DNA of 64,000 bases from Acidobacteriota bacterium (GTDB lineage Bacteria > Acidobacteriota > Terriglobia > Versatilivoradales > Versatilivoraceae), in contig JAPPDF010000094.1 of NCBI GenBank assembly GCA_028875575.1, positions 52,021-116,020 of the forward strand. The letters run 5' to 3'. Below the pieces are notes generated by a model, which made no database searches, had not been told where the DNA came from, and saw only the letters and a list, made by a program, of their open reading frames with translations. A program made the position numbers and the translations under genes. Below are positions 6,912 to 15,325 of the stretch, in pieces. The first letter of the stretch is position 1. Every line of letters begins with the position of its first letter.

Positions 6912-8973
6912 GGTGGAGTATAAGGCCCTCCCACCCCAGGAGGCCGTCGAGTTCTTCAAGAGCAAGGGCTACAAGTTCGGCTTCGACTGGAGGGACGCTT
7001 GGCAGGAAGAACACTCCCAGGCCTTCACCGTAGCCAAGGCCATGAGGGCGGATCTGCTGGCCGACATCCGCCAGGAGGTCGAGGCCGCACTTACCCAGGG
7101 AACGACCCTCCGGCAGTTTCAGAAGCAGCTCACCCCCATCCTGCAAGCCAAAGGCTGGTGGGGTAAGAAGTTCGTCACTGACCCCAACACCGGCGAGCAA
7201 GTCAAGGCCCAGCTCGGCAGCCCCCGACGTCTTCGCGTCGTTTTCGACACCAACCTCCGTATGGCCTACGCCACGGGGCGCTGGGAGCGCATCAAGCGCC
7301 AAGCCAAGACCCGTCCCTATTTGCGCTACACCGCTGTCCTTGATGACCGCAACCGGCCCCAGCATAGGGCTTGGCACGGGACTATCCTCCGGGCAAATCA
7401 TCCCTGGTGGAACACTCACGCCCCGCCTAATGGCTGGTTTTGCCGTTGCAAGGTGATCTCCCTGTCCGAGCGGCAAATGAAGCGCCGCGGCTGGAAGCAG
7501 AGTCCCGATCCGTCCGTCGAAGTGCGGGAGTGGACCAACAAGCGAACGGGCGAGGTCCTCCAGGTTCCCAAGGGGATCGACCCAGGCTTTGCCTACAACC
7601 CGGGCAAGGGCCGCGGCTTCAAGGGACCGCCCGCGCCTCCCCCCGATCCCAACAAGATCCCAGAGTTGGACCCCAAGATGGCCCTGGAGAGACACGTGGC
7701 CGGTCAGAAGGGTAGCAACGAGGGCGGCTTCTATCGGGGCGGTGACGGCGTCACCCGATATGTCAAGTTCTACCAAGACTCGACCCAGTCCTACAACGAG
7801 GCAGTGGCCAACCGCATTTATCGGGAACTGGGAATTCAGGCCCCGAAGTCGGCCCTGGTTCGCCGCGAAGGAAAGCTCGCCCTGGCGTCGGAGATCATTG
7901 ATAACAGCGGGACTCTGGGCAAGACGGCACGGACCCTGACCAAGGCCCGCGCCGAGAAGGTTCTGCAAGGCTTCGCTGCTGACGTGTGGCTCGCAAACTG
8001 GGACGCCGTGGGTCTCTCGCTCGACAATATTGTCCTGGCCGGAAACAAGCTCGCCCGGATCGACCAGGGAGGGTCTCTGCTGTTCCGCGCCCGGGCAGGC
8101 CGCAAGCCCCTGGAGCGCCTGGAGAAGCTGTCCGAGTGGGAGGGCTTCGCCCCTGGCGGGCGGAATCCTGCTTATACCAAGGTGTTCGAAAAAGCCGGCT
8201 TGGCCAGTGCCGACGAGCTGGGCAATAGGGCGATCCGCCAGATAAACGAGATCAAGAAGCTCGGGAAGCGGACCCGCAACTTCGCCGACCTGGTGCCCAA
8301 GGTCAAGGGAATATCGGAGGACGACCGCAAGGCGATCCTGGACCTGTTACGGCGGCGGGCCAGGCTGCTTGAGACCCAGATCATCCCACAGATCCGCGAA
8401 GCGCTGAAACAGGCTGGCGACCTACCGGCCCACGAGCTCAGCATCAAGCGGCGAATGGGAGCCCAATTTCGGCAGCTGCTCAATGCCGGCCTCTCAAAAA
8501 TCAGAGCCGGCGCCCCGCGCCACGGCATGAGCGACGCCGAACTGGCGGTCCTCTACGCTTACACAACCTCCGGGACGTGGGGTTACGGTCGCATAAACCG
8601 GGCCTTGCGGGCGGGTCGCCGAACGGAGAACGACTATCGAGACACCCTCAACTCCGCCCTGAGCAAGCTGCCGGTCAAGACGGGGAGGATGACACGCGGC
8701 GCCACGCTTCCTGCCGGGAAGGTGGAGGAATACAAGCGAGTGGGCAACACGGTAACCGAGGAGGCCTTCACCAGCAGCGCGACCGGGCAGACCAGGTTCG
8801 GCGGCGATCACTTTCTTGTGGTACAATCAAGAAACGGACGTTCGGTCAAAGAATACTCAGCCTACCGTAGCGAGAACGAGGTGCTATTCGCGGCGGGGAG
8901 CCGGTTCAAAGTCCTGGAAGTCGAGCACTTGGGCGGCCGGCGTTATAAATTCGTCGTGGAGCAAGTGGACTAA
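6904..8973 (+). CDS. Minor head protein gpF fused to a HipA-like kinase domain and an ADP-ribosyltransferase domain
   Basis: 689 residues from TTG 6904, which has GGGAG at 6894-6898; the open frame upstream overlaps the portal. Residues 1-235 are the Mu gpF/SPP1 gp7-type head morphogenesis domain (RVVFDTNLRMAYATGRWER; NGWFCRCKV near 176). Residues 260-420 look like a HipA/PI-kinase-like fold: Lys288 in RYVKFY for ATP, LANWDAVGLSLDNIVL with Asp367 and Asn375 as catalytic-loop residues, and RIDQGGSL with Asp387 as the metal-binding aspartate. Residues 530-689 match an exoenzyme-type ADP-ribosyltransferase with an R-S-E layout: Arg598 (MTRGATL), the STS-like FTSS around 624, and Glu657-x-Glu659 (SENEVLF). 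Domain assignment of the kinase is less certain than gpF and ART. An enzyme tied to a capsid protein suggests packaging and injection with the DNA, as for T4 Alt; this is inference. Confidence 0.85.
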   Translation: MAKVEYKALPPQEAVEFFKSKGYKFGFDWRDAWQEEHSQAFTVAKAMRADLLADIRQEVEAALTQGTTLRQFQKQLTPILQAKGWWGKKFVTDPNTGEQVKAQLGSPRRLRVVFDTNLRMAYATGRWERIKRQAKTRPYLRYTAVLDDRNRPQHRAWHGTILRANHPWWNTHAPPNGWFCRCKVISLSERQMKRRGWKQSPDPSVEVREWTNKRTGEVLQVPKGIDPGFAYNPGKGRGFKGPPAPPPDPNKIPELDPKMALERHVAGQKGSNEGGFYRGGDGVTRYVKFYQDSTQSYNEAVANRIYRELGIQAPKSALVRREGKLALASEIIDNSGTLGKTARTLTKARAEKVLQGFAADVWLANWDAVGLSLDNIVLAGNKLARIDQGGSLLFRARAGRKPLERLEKLSEWEGFAPGGRNPAYTKVFEKAGLASADELGNRAIRQINEIKKLGKRTRNFADLVPKVKGISEDDRKAILDLLRRRARLLETQIIPQIREALKQAGDLPAHELSIKRRMGAQFRQLLNAGLSKIRAGAPRHGMSDAELAVLYAYTTSGTWGYGRINRALRAGRRTENDYRDTLNSALSKLPVKTGRMTRGATLPAGKVEEYKRVGNTVTEEAFTSSATGQTRFGGDHFLVVQSRNGRSVKEYSAYRSENEVLFAAGSRFKVLEVEHLGGRRYKFVVEQVD

Positions 8974-8974
8974 A

Positions 8975-9577
8975 ATGCCGACAGCGGCAGACCTCACACC
9001 CGAAGAACAAACCCATGTCCAGGCAGCGCAGGATCTTTTCAGCCTGGCCGAAAAGATGGAGGCGAGGGTCCTGGAGAAGTTCGACGGCGACCAGGACCAG
9101 GCCGACGTGGCTCGGAAGCTGAGACCTAGGAACGCAAAGCAGGAGCGAGCCTGGAAGCAAGCCCGGGAACCCGAACTCCACAAGGCGGCGGCGGAGGTCA
9201 CCGACCCTTGGGGGGTCGACTTCGTGGCAGACTTCCATAATATCGGCCTGGAAGAGCGGGACCAGTTCGGCCGGACCCCGCTGCACATGGCCGCGTGGTT
9301 CAACAATACCCCTGCCGTAATCCGAGCCCTGTTGGACCTTGGGGCCAACCTGGAAGCGAAGGATCCGGCGGGTAACACCCCCCTCCACATGGCCGCGTGG
9401 TTCAACGACACCCCGTCCGTGATCAAGGCCTTGCTGGAGGCCGGAGCTGACCGGGACGCCAGGGACCGGTTCGGCCGCACCCCCTGGGACTATGCTGAGG
9501 ACCGGATCGCCCTTGCTGAAGCCTCCGAAGACGCCAGTCTAGCGCAGGGGCTTCGGCAGGCTTTTGAATTGAATTAG
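8975..9577 (+). CDS. Ankyrin-repeat protein
   Basis: 200 residues from ATG 8975, one base after the previous stop; earlier in-frame starts overlap the fusion gene. The N-terminal half (1-85) is helical and charged. Residues about 92-175 hold two full and one degenerate ankyrin repeat (GRTPLHMAAWFNNTPAVIRA, then GNTPLHMAAWFNDTPSVIKA, then GRTPWDYAED). The two full repeats are nearly identical at DNA level, indicating recent duplication. Ankyrin repeats bind proteins. Being immediately downstream of a presumed toxic kinase/ART head protein it could mask or guide that protein inside the producing cell; this is a hypothesis. It is not a standard Mu head gene. Confidence 0.8.
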   Translation: MPTAADLTPEEQTHVQAAQDLFSLAEKMEARVLEKFDGDQDQADVARKLRPRNAKQERAWKQAREPELHKAAAEVTDPWGVDFVADFHNIGLEERDQFGRTPLHMAAWFNNTPAVIRALLDLGANLEAKDPAGNTPLHMAAWFNDTPSVIKALLEAGADRDARDRFGRTPWDYAEDRIALAEASEDASLAQGLRQAFELN

Positions 9578-9869
9578 CGCCCAGCCTACTCGCAAACACC
9601 CGTTCCCCCAATCTGCTTGATCCCCGAGTACGCTCAATTCTCTCCGTCGCCGACCGTGTATACCTAGTAGCAGGAGATAAGAGCGGTTGGGTGAGGGTTG
9701 ACGTAGGGCGGCGTTTCGGCAATGAGGGGAGAGGTGCACACAGATCGGACCTTACGATCACCTGGATGACTGTGTGGTCACTCGACGTCGTGGATCGGAT
9801 GATAGTTGCTGTTACCGGGGTGGATGGCAAGTAGTTGCGGTATTGTAATCTGGTGGGGTGAGGCGTGGA

Positions 9870-10682
9870 TTACTCCTCCTCATTCTCGTCCTCATCCTTC
9901 TCCTTCCCCTCGTCATCTTTAAACTTAATCCCCTTTAACGCTTCCAAGATTTCATCCACATCGGAAACCTTCGGGGAGAACGCTGTCGGTGACAAATTCC
10001 ATGGGTTATAGGGATTACCAACGAACCCCTTAGGACTGATCGCCCCCAGGGGCCGAACAGTGTTTGCCCTTAAAGACTCGTCCATTTGGGTGAGATGCTC
10101 CAATATCTCTTCCTTGGTATTTTGCATTTGTCGGTCTTGTTCTCTGGAAAGCTTAAGGATCTCTTCCAGTATTTCGGGAACTGGTCGTTCTTGGGGATTA
10201 GTATCCTGAGGAACCTCATTGAGCTTCGCCTCCAATTCACCCCAAAGAACACCGAATAGCCGATCGAGAGAGCTACTGGGAAGCTGTCGATCTCCGAGTG
10301 CGTTGTTCAACGTCTCAACTAATTTAAGGGTTCCGCTTTTGTCTGCTAGAGTAGCCTGAAACTGGGTGAGAGGCCCGTCAAGCTGTGAGTGCTGGATATC
10401 GAACAAGTAAGGGCATACTAATGCCTCATCGAACACCTTGGAGAGAGCGCCTGATTCAAACATGATCCAAGGATTTAACATGTTGTCTCGTGTAACACAA
10501 ATAATCCCTGCCTTGGACTCCGCGAGTTGTTTAGCCATCTCTGAAGACCACCGAGAACCTGCCGACAGGTCTTGATCTGACATCCATGGGGCGGCATTCT
10601 GAAGCACTAAGGGAAGCCAAGCTCTAAGGCATTCTGCAATATGCCGACTTCTTTTTCCCGACCAACTGATGAACACCTTCAT
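9870..10682 (-). CDS. TIR-domain protein
   Basis: 270 residues; ATG has AGAGGTG five bases upstream. The N-terminus (KVFISWSGK, 2-10) is the first TIR strand and loop. PWMSDQDLSAGSRW (32-45) is the box-2-like region. GIICVTRDNMLNPWIMFESGALSK (59-82 span) carries Glu76, in the position of the catalytic glutamate of NAD-cleaving TIR domains, and a later PLTQFQA is common in bacterial TIR proteins of this type. Residues 150-215 are helical. The last 20 residues are almost all acidic. No partner ThsA-like NADase/sensor or SMODS gene is adjacent; the only neighbour is the RM-like gene 184 bp upstream on the same strand. Bacterial TIR proteins often act as NADase effectors in antiphage defence. Confidence 0.82.
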   Translation of the reverse strand: MKVFISWSGKRSRHIAECLRAWLPLVLQNAAPWMSDQDLSAGSRWSSEMAKQLAESKAGIICVTRDNMLNPWIMFESGALSKVFDEALVCPYLFDIQHSQLDGPLTQFQATLADKSGTLKLVETLNNALGDRQLPSSSLDRLFGVLWGELEAKLNEVPQDTNPQERPVPEILEEILKLSREQDRQMQNTKEEILEHLTQMDESLRANTVRPLGAISPKGFVGNPYNPWNLSPTAFSPKVSDVDEILEALKGIKFKDDEGKEKDEDENEEE

Positions 10683-10866
10683 GGTTCACCTCTCATCGTC
10701 TCCTTGAAGAGACAATTGCTATTGGGTTTCGGTTTGACACCCGGCGTCATTTCGGAGCTCTATATGCGGATGGCCAAGAAAGTCTCGGTACTATAAGCTT
10801 TGAGGGTAGCGACCCCCGGAATTCTCCCATCCTCGGAAACGACCCCTTTGACCGATTCGGACACCC

Positions 10867-13587
10867 TCACTGCGGAGCCTTGGATGCTAACCACCTCTTG
10901 CGGCTTTCTCCCGATTCGATGCCGAGCAGTTCAAGGTGGGCTAAGGCTCGTTGCGCACGTTTAGGTAACTCGCGTTCTTCTTTCCACAACTCGATCAATT
11001 CGTCACCTATAGCTCTTCGGCGGTCCGCTGATGGCCACGGGACAAGGAGTTTCCCCACGTCGGGCCAATAGGTTGTATACCGACCAGAACCCGGCGACAT
11101 GGATTGCATGTCAGCCCGCAATTCGTGGGACCGCAGGACCGACCACAAAAACGCGGCGTCAAAAAGCGTTTCACAATCGAAAACCGTGTAGCTCGACCGT
11201 GATACAAGTGCGCCATCCAGCTCAGGAGGAACGACACCTATTGCTCCATCGGTTGCACGGATGGTGGAGAAGACGATTTGCCCTGCAGTCACTCTCTGCA
11301 TGAGTGCCTCGCGGATCTTCTGTCCGATCTGCTTCTTTTCAACCTTGCACTTTCCTTCGTAGGACACCTTCAGCATTGAAAACCGTACATCAGGGAAATC
11401 GGACGGACGTATGGGATTATCTACAGCATTGACCACTGTTTCCAACCTTCTGGTCGACACCCCTTGCGTTCTCCACTTAGCGGCCATGCGACCGAATAGC
11501 GGGACGCAATTGCGCAGGTCAAGCCGATCATCTAAGCGGTCCGAACCCAAGACGCCCATACTCCCGTCAGCGGCGGCAGCATTGTCACCACGGAGATAGC
11601 GATGGTAACCAGAGACGATGCGTTTCGTTTCCTCCTCTGCTTTTCGCCGTGCTTCCTGCACGTCACCCTCTGATGCCTTCGAGTTCAAATTGTCCTTGCC
11701 AATATATTCTGCAAAGAAGTAGAACCAGTCCGGTTGCGTATCTCCCGAAGATGATTTCTTCTCCAGAATGAGGACGGAGGTTTTGACCCTCGATCCGGAT
11801 CTCCTGAACGTGTCACCCGGAAGCGAGACTATCGCGCGAACTAGGAAGCGCGACCGAATGAATTCCCTCACGTAGCCAAAATCACCGCTCGACAATAGGG
11901 TTTCGTCGATGACGGTCACAAGTCGACCACCAGGTCGTAACACATCGCAATATCGTTCTAGAAACATGACACTTGAGCGAAGGGATGGCCTTATCGCAGA
12001 GGATGTAGCCGACCGTCTAGATAGTGCGTATTGCTCAAGAACCCGCCTTTCGGAAGGGTTCTTGAACTCCTTCGCCATTGAGAACGGCGGATTGGTCAGC
12101 ACTACATCGAAACGGACCTGGCCCAACTTGTCGCGTAGTTCCTCCATGTTCTGAATGATTTCTGGATCATCCATCGCCCCATCGTCTACGATTTTGTCGA
12201 GGGCGTCCGCGTAGTAGATTCTGCTGCCGCCATCTCCGTGCAGATACATGTTGATTCGGGCAATCCTAGCCAACGGCGGGTCTTTCCCGTAATCGATGCC
12301 GAATATGCATTCGTTTGCAACTTTCTCTATAAGGGTCTCTCTCTCGCCTGTGGACAGGCTGGCGTTGCTCCGCACCTTATTTCGCATTACCGTAAGGGCT
12401 TCAATCAAGAAGCCGCCAGATCCACAGCAACCGTCTATCACCTTGTCCTGATGCTCTCTGGTAACTCGAAGGTCAGCGGCTTCCGTCATCATCTTCACCA
12501 CCGAGCGGGGCGTAAAGAACTGTCCAAGTTCACGACCGCGCATGGTTGCATTCAGAAATGTCTCAAATAGCCGCCCATTCAAGTCTTCGTCGATACCGAA
12601 CAGATCGACATGTTCCAAGCGCCTCACGACGTCAAGAATCGTATCGGGCCGGAGCCCCAGGTCTTCGTTCTGGTTAAATATCCGCTTCTTTCTTCGTAGC
12701 CCTATTTCCTTCTCGATTTCCCCGCGAAGACGGATGAACATGTCGTTGATTGGGTTCTCTATTCCCTCCTTGTTTCGTTCCTCTACCCAGTGTGCCGAGA
12801 AAGTTACGGCACTCCGCGGGAGCGCGACGTCGGTGGGACTACCGCTGAATAAGTACCCCGTGAGGTGGTTGTTCCGCAAAATCTGGTCAGCCCACAGCTT
12901 CACGAACATCAGTTTCACGAAAGCGAAGAACGCGGGGCCTGGACCATATCCCTCCGACTTCCAGATGACCTTGTGACACTGGACAAAGAGCTGCACTGCG
13001 CGGGAGGTAGTAACGCGTGAAAACTTAAACTTCAACGCCTCGGTCGCCAGTGGCGCAGCTACCGAAGTTGAAACAAATTGGGGTCCGATGGTGCGCTTCA
13101 GGTGCTCCCATCGCGGATTTCCCCAAGCGAAGTCGGTAAAGTCCAGCGTGATGAGCGGTTCGTCCTTGTCCCATTCATAGAGGACCGTTTTCAAGCCATT
13201 CGACAAGACGAAAAACCGCACTGGGTTCTCGTCGGCGTACTTTCTGTTAAGCGCGAGGCAATAGCCGCTACATTGTTCTATCCAGTCATTCAGGTCTTCG
13301 TCTGTTCCCTTTGCGTCAACGATGCAACGTGGAACTCCCTGGAACAATAGGGCATAGTCCGGCTTGTACTTCACGAGCTTGTGCCCTAGACCCACCTTAA
13401 GGGCACTGAGGCTGTGCTTGGTTTTGATTTGATTGTCGGCGTAGCCGAGGTACTTCAACAGGCGTGAAACAAAGAAATGTTCTACGGAGGCTTCGTTGTT
13501 GAGATCGGACGAACGACAGAAGATATTGCGAGCTGAACCGCCCAGATCCTCCAGAATCGTCCTCCTCGGTGGACCGAAGGGCAACAT
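10867..13587 (-). CDS. Single-chain restriction-modification protein (nuclease-like domain + N6-adenine methylase + specificity region)
   Basis: 906 residues. Residues 30-150 resemble the HSDR_N nuclease-like domain: Glu near 32-36, PD at 77-78 and DAK at 91-93 give a PD-(D/E)xK set. The centre is a type I HsdM-like gamma-class methylase: GQFFTPR at 355-361, motif I DGCCGSGGF at 385-393 and motif IV NPPF at 499-502. The C-terminal 180 residues look like an S-subunit half (target recognition plus helical spacer, ending in LPKRAQRALAHLELLG). This order, R-M-S in one chain, is that of type IIG/IIL enzymes. A short inverted repeat (ATCAG 13590-13594 and CTGAT 13602-13606) lies over the ribosome-binding region just upstream and might be regulatory. 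The TIR gene is downstream on the same strand. Confidence 0.82.
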   Translation of the reverse strand: MLPFGPPRRTILEDLGGSARNIFCRSSDLNNEASVEHFFVSRLLKYLGYADNQIKTKHSLSALKVGLGHKLVKYKPDYALLFQGVPRCIVDAKGTDEDLNDWIEQCSGYCLALNRKYADENPVRFFVLSNGLKTVLYEWDKDEPLITLDFTDFAWGNPRWEHLKRTIGPQFVSTSVAAPLATEALKFKFSRVTTSRAVQLFVQCHKVIWKSEGYGPGPAFFAFVKLMFVKLWADQILRNNHLTGYLFSGSPTDVALPRSAVTFSAHWVEERNKEGIENPINDMFIRLRGEIEKEIGLRRKKRIFNQNEDLGLRPDTILDVVRRLEHVDLFGIDEDLNGRLFETFLNATMRGRELGQFFTPRSVVKMMTEAADLRVTREHQDKVIDGCCGSGGFLIEALTVMRNKVRSNASLSTGERETLIEKVANECIFGIDYGKDPPLARIARINMYLHGDGGSRIYYADALDKIVDDGAMDDPEIIQNMEELRDKLGQVRFDVVLTNPPFSMAKEFKNPSERRVLEQYALSRRSATSSAIRPSLRSSVMFLERYCDVLRPGGRLVTVIDETLLSSGDFGYVREFIRSRFLVRAIVSLPGDTFRRSGSRVKTSVLILEKKSSSGDTQPDWFYFFAEYIGKDNLNSKASEGDVQEARRKAEEETKRIVSGYHRYLRGDNAAAADGSMGVLGSDRLDDRLDLRNCVPLFGRMAAKWRTQGVSTRRLETVVNAVDNPIRPSDFPDVRFSMLKVSYEGKCKVEKKQIGQKIREALMQRVTAGQIVFSTIRATDGAIGVVPPELDGALVSRSSYTVFDCETLFDAAFLWSVLRSHELRADMQSMSPGSGRYTTYWPDVGKLLVPWPSADRRRAIGDELIELWKEERELPKRAQRALAHLELLGIESGESRKRWLASKAPQ

Positions 13588-13817
13588 GAATCAGATCTCT
13601 CCTGATGGCGAGCTGCCGCTGTGGTTCACAGTATCATGCGTGGAGCCTACCATATTCCCATGTCCACTCGCATTATCCGTCTAGAATGAAGAGACACTAC
13701 CACCCTGTACCAGTTCGTCCCACCGCCGGAAACCACCCTTTTCGGGTACTCTGTCCGCAGCTTCACCCCTGAAATCTTCATCTTGTTTCACCCTTCCACG
13801 CCCCGCATCATGCCCCC

Positions 13818-14777
13818 ATGAAGCGACGGTCCGCCCTGTGCATCGACCTGGCCGCGCTGGCGGCTGAAGGAGCCCCTGAATGGGTGCAACTGCTCCCGGC
13901 CGGGCCCAAGGTTGAGGGACGGGACGGCCGCTCCTGGACCATGCACTCTCCCGAGGCGGTGGTCGCGCTCAGCCTGGCCGACAGGGACCGGCTGCCGCTG
14001 GACGAGGAGCACTCAACCGAGCTCAAGGCGCCCAAGGGCGAGCCCGCGCCGGCTGCCGGCTGGATCGTTGCCTTGGAGGTTCGGGAGGAAGCCATCTGGG
14101 GCCGGGTGGAGTGGACTGAACGCGGGCGCCATGCAGTCGAGTCCAAAGAGTACCGCTATCTGTCGCCTGTCTTTCGTTTTGACTATGAGTCCGGAGAGAT
14201 TCACCGGCTGACCTCGGCCGGGCTCACCAATAGCCCCAACTTCGACATGCAGGCGCTAAACCGCCAGGAGGCATCCATGGAATTCTTAAAGAAGATCGCC
14301 AAGGCGCTGGGACTGGCCGAGACCTCCACCGAGGACCAGGTACTGGAGGCGCTCAACCGGCAGAAGGCCGACCTGGAAACCGCCCGCAATCAGGCCGAAA
14401 ATCCCAGCTTGGAGCGGTTCGTCCCCCGGGCCGACTACGACAAGGCCCTCAACCGGGCGACGGAAGCCGAGCAGAAGCTCACCGAGCACCAGACCCAAGC
14501 CCGCGATAGGGAAATCGAGGCCGAGATCTCCAAGGCCCTGGAAGCCGGCAAGATCACCCCGGCCACCAAGGACTATCACACGGCGCAGTGCCGCCAGGAG
14601 GGTGGCCTGGAGCGGTTCAAGAAATTCGTGGAAGCGGCCCCCGTCCTGGCCGACCCATCGGGCATCCAGGGCGATCCGCCCTCGAGCGGTCCGGCCCTGA
14701 ACGCCGAGGAGAAGCAGATCAGCGCCATGTTCGGCAATTCGGCCGAGGAGCTCAACAAGCACGCCCCAGCCAATTGA
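13818..14777 (+). CDS. Mu gpI-like prohead protease with scaffold domain
   Basis: 319 residues from ATG 13818. Residues 1-150 correspond to the Mu-I protease domain (GWIVALEVREEAIWGRVEW, then YLSPVFRFDYESGEIHRL, SAGLTNSPNFD). The rest is a charged helical scaffold segment. In Mu the protease and scaffold share one reading frame, the scaffold (Z) starting internally, and the same arrangement is seen here. It processes and shapes the prohead before packaging. It is the first head gene after the reverse-oriented cargo, and no clear promoter was found ahead of it. Confidence 0.9.
   Translation: MKRRSALCIDLAALAAEGAPEWVQLLPAGPKVEGRDGRSWTMHSPEAVVALSLADRDRLPLDEEHSTELKAPKGEPAPAAGWIVALEVREEAIWGRVEWTERGRHAVESKEYRYLSPVFRFDYESGEIHRLTSAGLTNSPNFDMQALNRQEASMEFLKKIAKALGLAETSTEDQVLEALNRQKADLETARNQAENPSLERFVPRADYDKALNRATEAEQKLTEHQTQARDREIEAEISKALEAGKITPATKDYHTAQCRQEGGLERFKKFVEAAPVLADPSGIQGDPPSSGPALNAEEKQISAMFGNSAEELNKHAPAN
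14266..14279 (+). promoter_or_regulatory. Internal ribosome-binding site and start codon for scaffold (Z)
   Basis: A perfect AGGAGG at 14266-14271 is followed after five bases by an in-frame ATG at 14277, inside the gpI gene at codon 154. This is a stronger site than that of gpI itself and matches the nested I/Z organisation of Mu. Confidence 0.75.
14277..14777 (+). CDS. Nested scaffold protein (Mu gpZ-like), in frame with gpI
   Basis: 166 residues translated from the internal ATG 14277 in the same frame as gpI. It comprises only the charged helical scaffold region (EFLKKIAKALGL start; a central long helix; the C-terminal KQISAMFGNSAEELNKHA motif found at the end of many Mu-like scaffolds). 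It would be made in excess of the protease form to build the prohead core. Assignment rests on the strong internal ribosome-binding site and the known Mu arrangement; expression is not demonstrated. Confidence 0.65.
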   Translation: MEFLKKIAKALGLAETSTEDQVLEALNRQKADLETARNQAENPSLERFVPRADYDKALNRATEAEQKLTEHQTQARDREIEAEISKALEAGKITPATKDYHTAQCRQEGGLERFKKFVEAAPVLADPSGIQGDPPSSGPALNAEEKQISAMFGNSAEELNKHAPAN

Positions 14778-14879
14778 GGCGTTGGAGCGCCGGTATTGGA
14801 TCGGGCGGTGCTGAGACGGGTTGCTCGGAGTGCGCAAGGAGTTTTCGGACAGTTTTGGTCAACATCAAAGGAGTCCAAG

Positions 14880-15278
14880 ATGGCCGCATTGAAAGCTGAC
14901 AGGAATACGCCCTATCGGGACGGCAGCCTGGTGACCTACAAGGTCGCCGCCGGCGCCAAGATCTTCGCCGGGAGTATGGTTTCCCTCGACGGCGGATACG
15001 CCAAGGCCATGGTCAAGGAGGCTGACAAGGCCTTGGCCGGCCGGGCCGAGGAGTTCGTCGACAACACGGGTGGCAGCGCCGGCGACAAGATGGTCCTTGT
15101 GCGGCGGGGAGTGGCCTTCAAGTGGGCCAACGCTGCCGCGGCCGGTGCGATCAAGCAAGCCGACGTCGGAGCCAAGGCTTACGCCGTCGATGACCAGACG
15201 GTCACCAAGACCGCCGCCGGTGCCACTTCAGTGGGCGAGGTCCTGGAAGTCGACAGCGACGGCGTCTGGGTCCTCTAG
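14880..15278 (+). CDS. Small capsid (head decoration-like) protein
   Basis: 132 residues from ATG 14880, preceded by AAAGGAG. The reading frame continues upstream without a better start. The composition is rich in Ala, Gly, Val and Lys, with beta-strand alternation (GSLVTYKVAAGAKIFAGSMV; VGEVLEVDSDGVWVL). Its place between the scaffold and the major head protein is where Mu-like phages encode a decoration or head-stabilising protein. No catalytic motif is present. Confidence 0.72.
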   Translation: MAALKADRNTPYRDGSLVTYKVAAGAKIFAGSMVSLDGGYAKAMVKEADKALAGRAEEFVDNTGGSAGDKMVLVRRGVAFKWANAAAAGAIKQADVGAKAYAVDDQTVTKTAAGATSVGEVLEVDSDGVWVL

Positions 15279-15325
15279 GCCGGGCGGTTTTTCGCCGGCA
15301 ACGTCAACCATTACAAGGAGGAGCG

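Larger units (their letters stand above)
9578..13817 (-). mobile_element. Reverse-oriented defence cargo inserted in the head operon (TIR + single-chain RM)
   Basis: Between the gpF/ankyrin genes and the I/Z protease gene, where Mu-like phages normally run without a break, lies a block read from the minus strand. It is visibly less GC-rich than the flanking phage genes. It contains two genes and non-coding flanks of about 290 bp (left, 9578-9869) and 230 bp (right, 13588-13817). I saw no integrase, inverted repeats or target duplication at its borders, so the mechanism of acquisition is unknown. No other coding feature was found in the two flanks. Confidence 0.75.

Noticed and set aside
8975..9577. 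Ankyrin gene as part of the reverse-strand defence cargo
   Set aside because: It is on the + strand, one base behind the gpF fusion and phage-like in composition; it belongs to the head operon.
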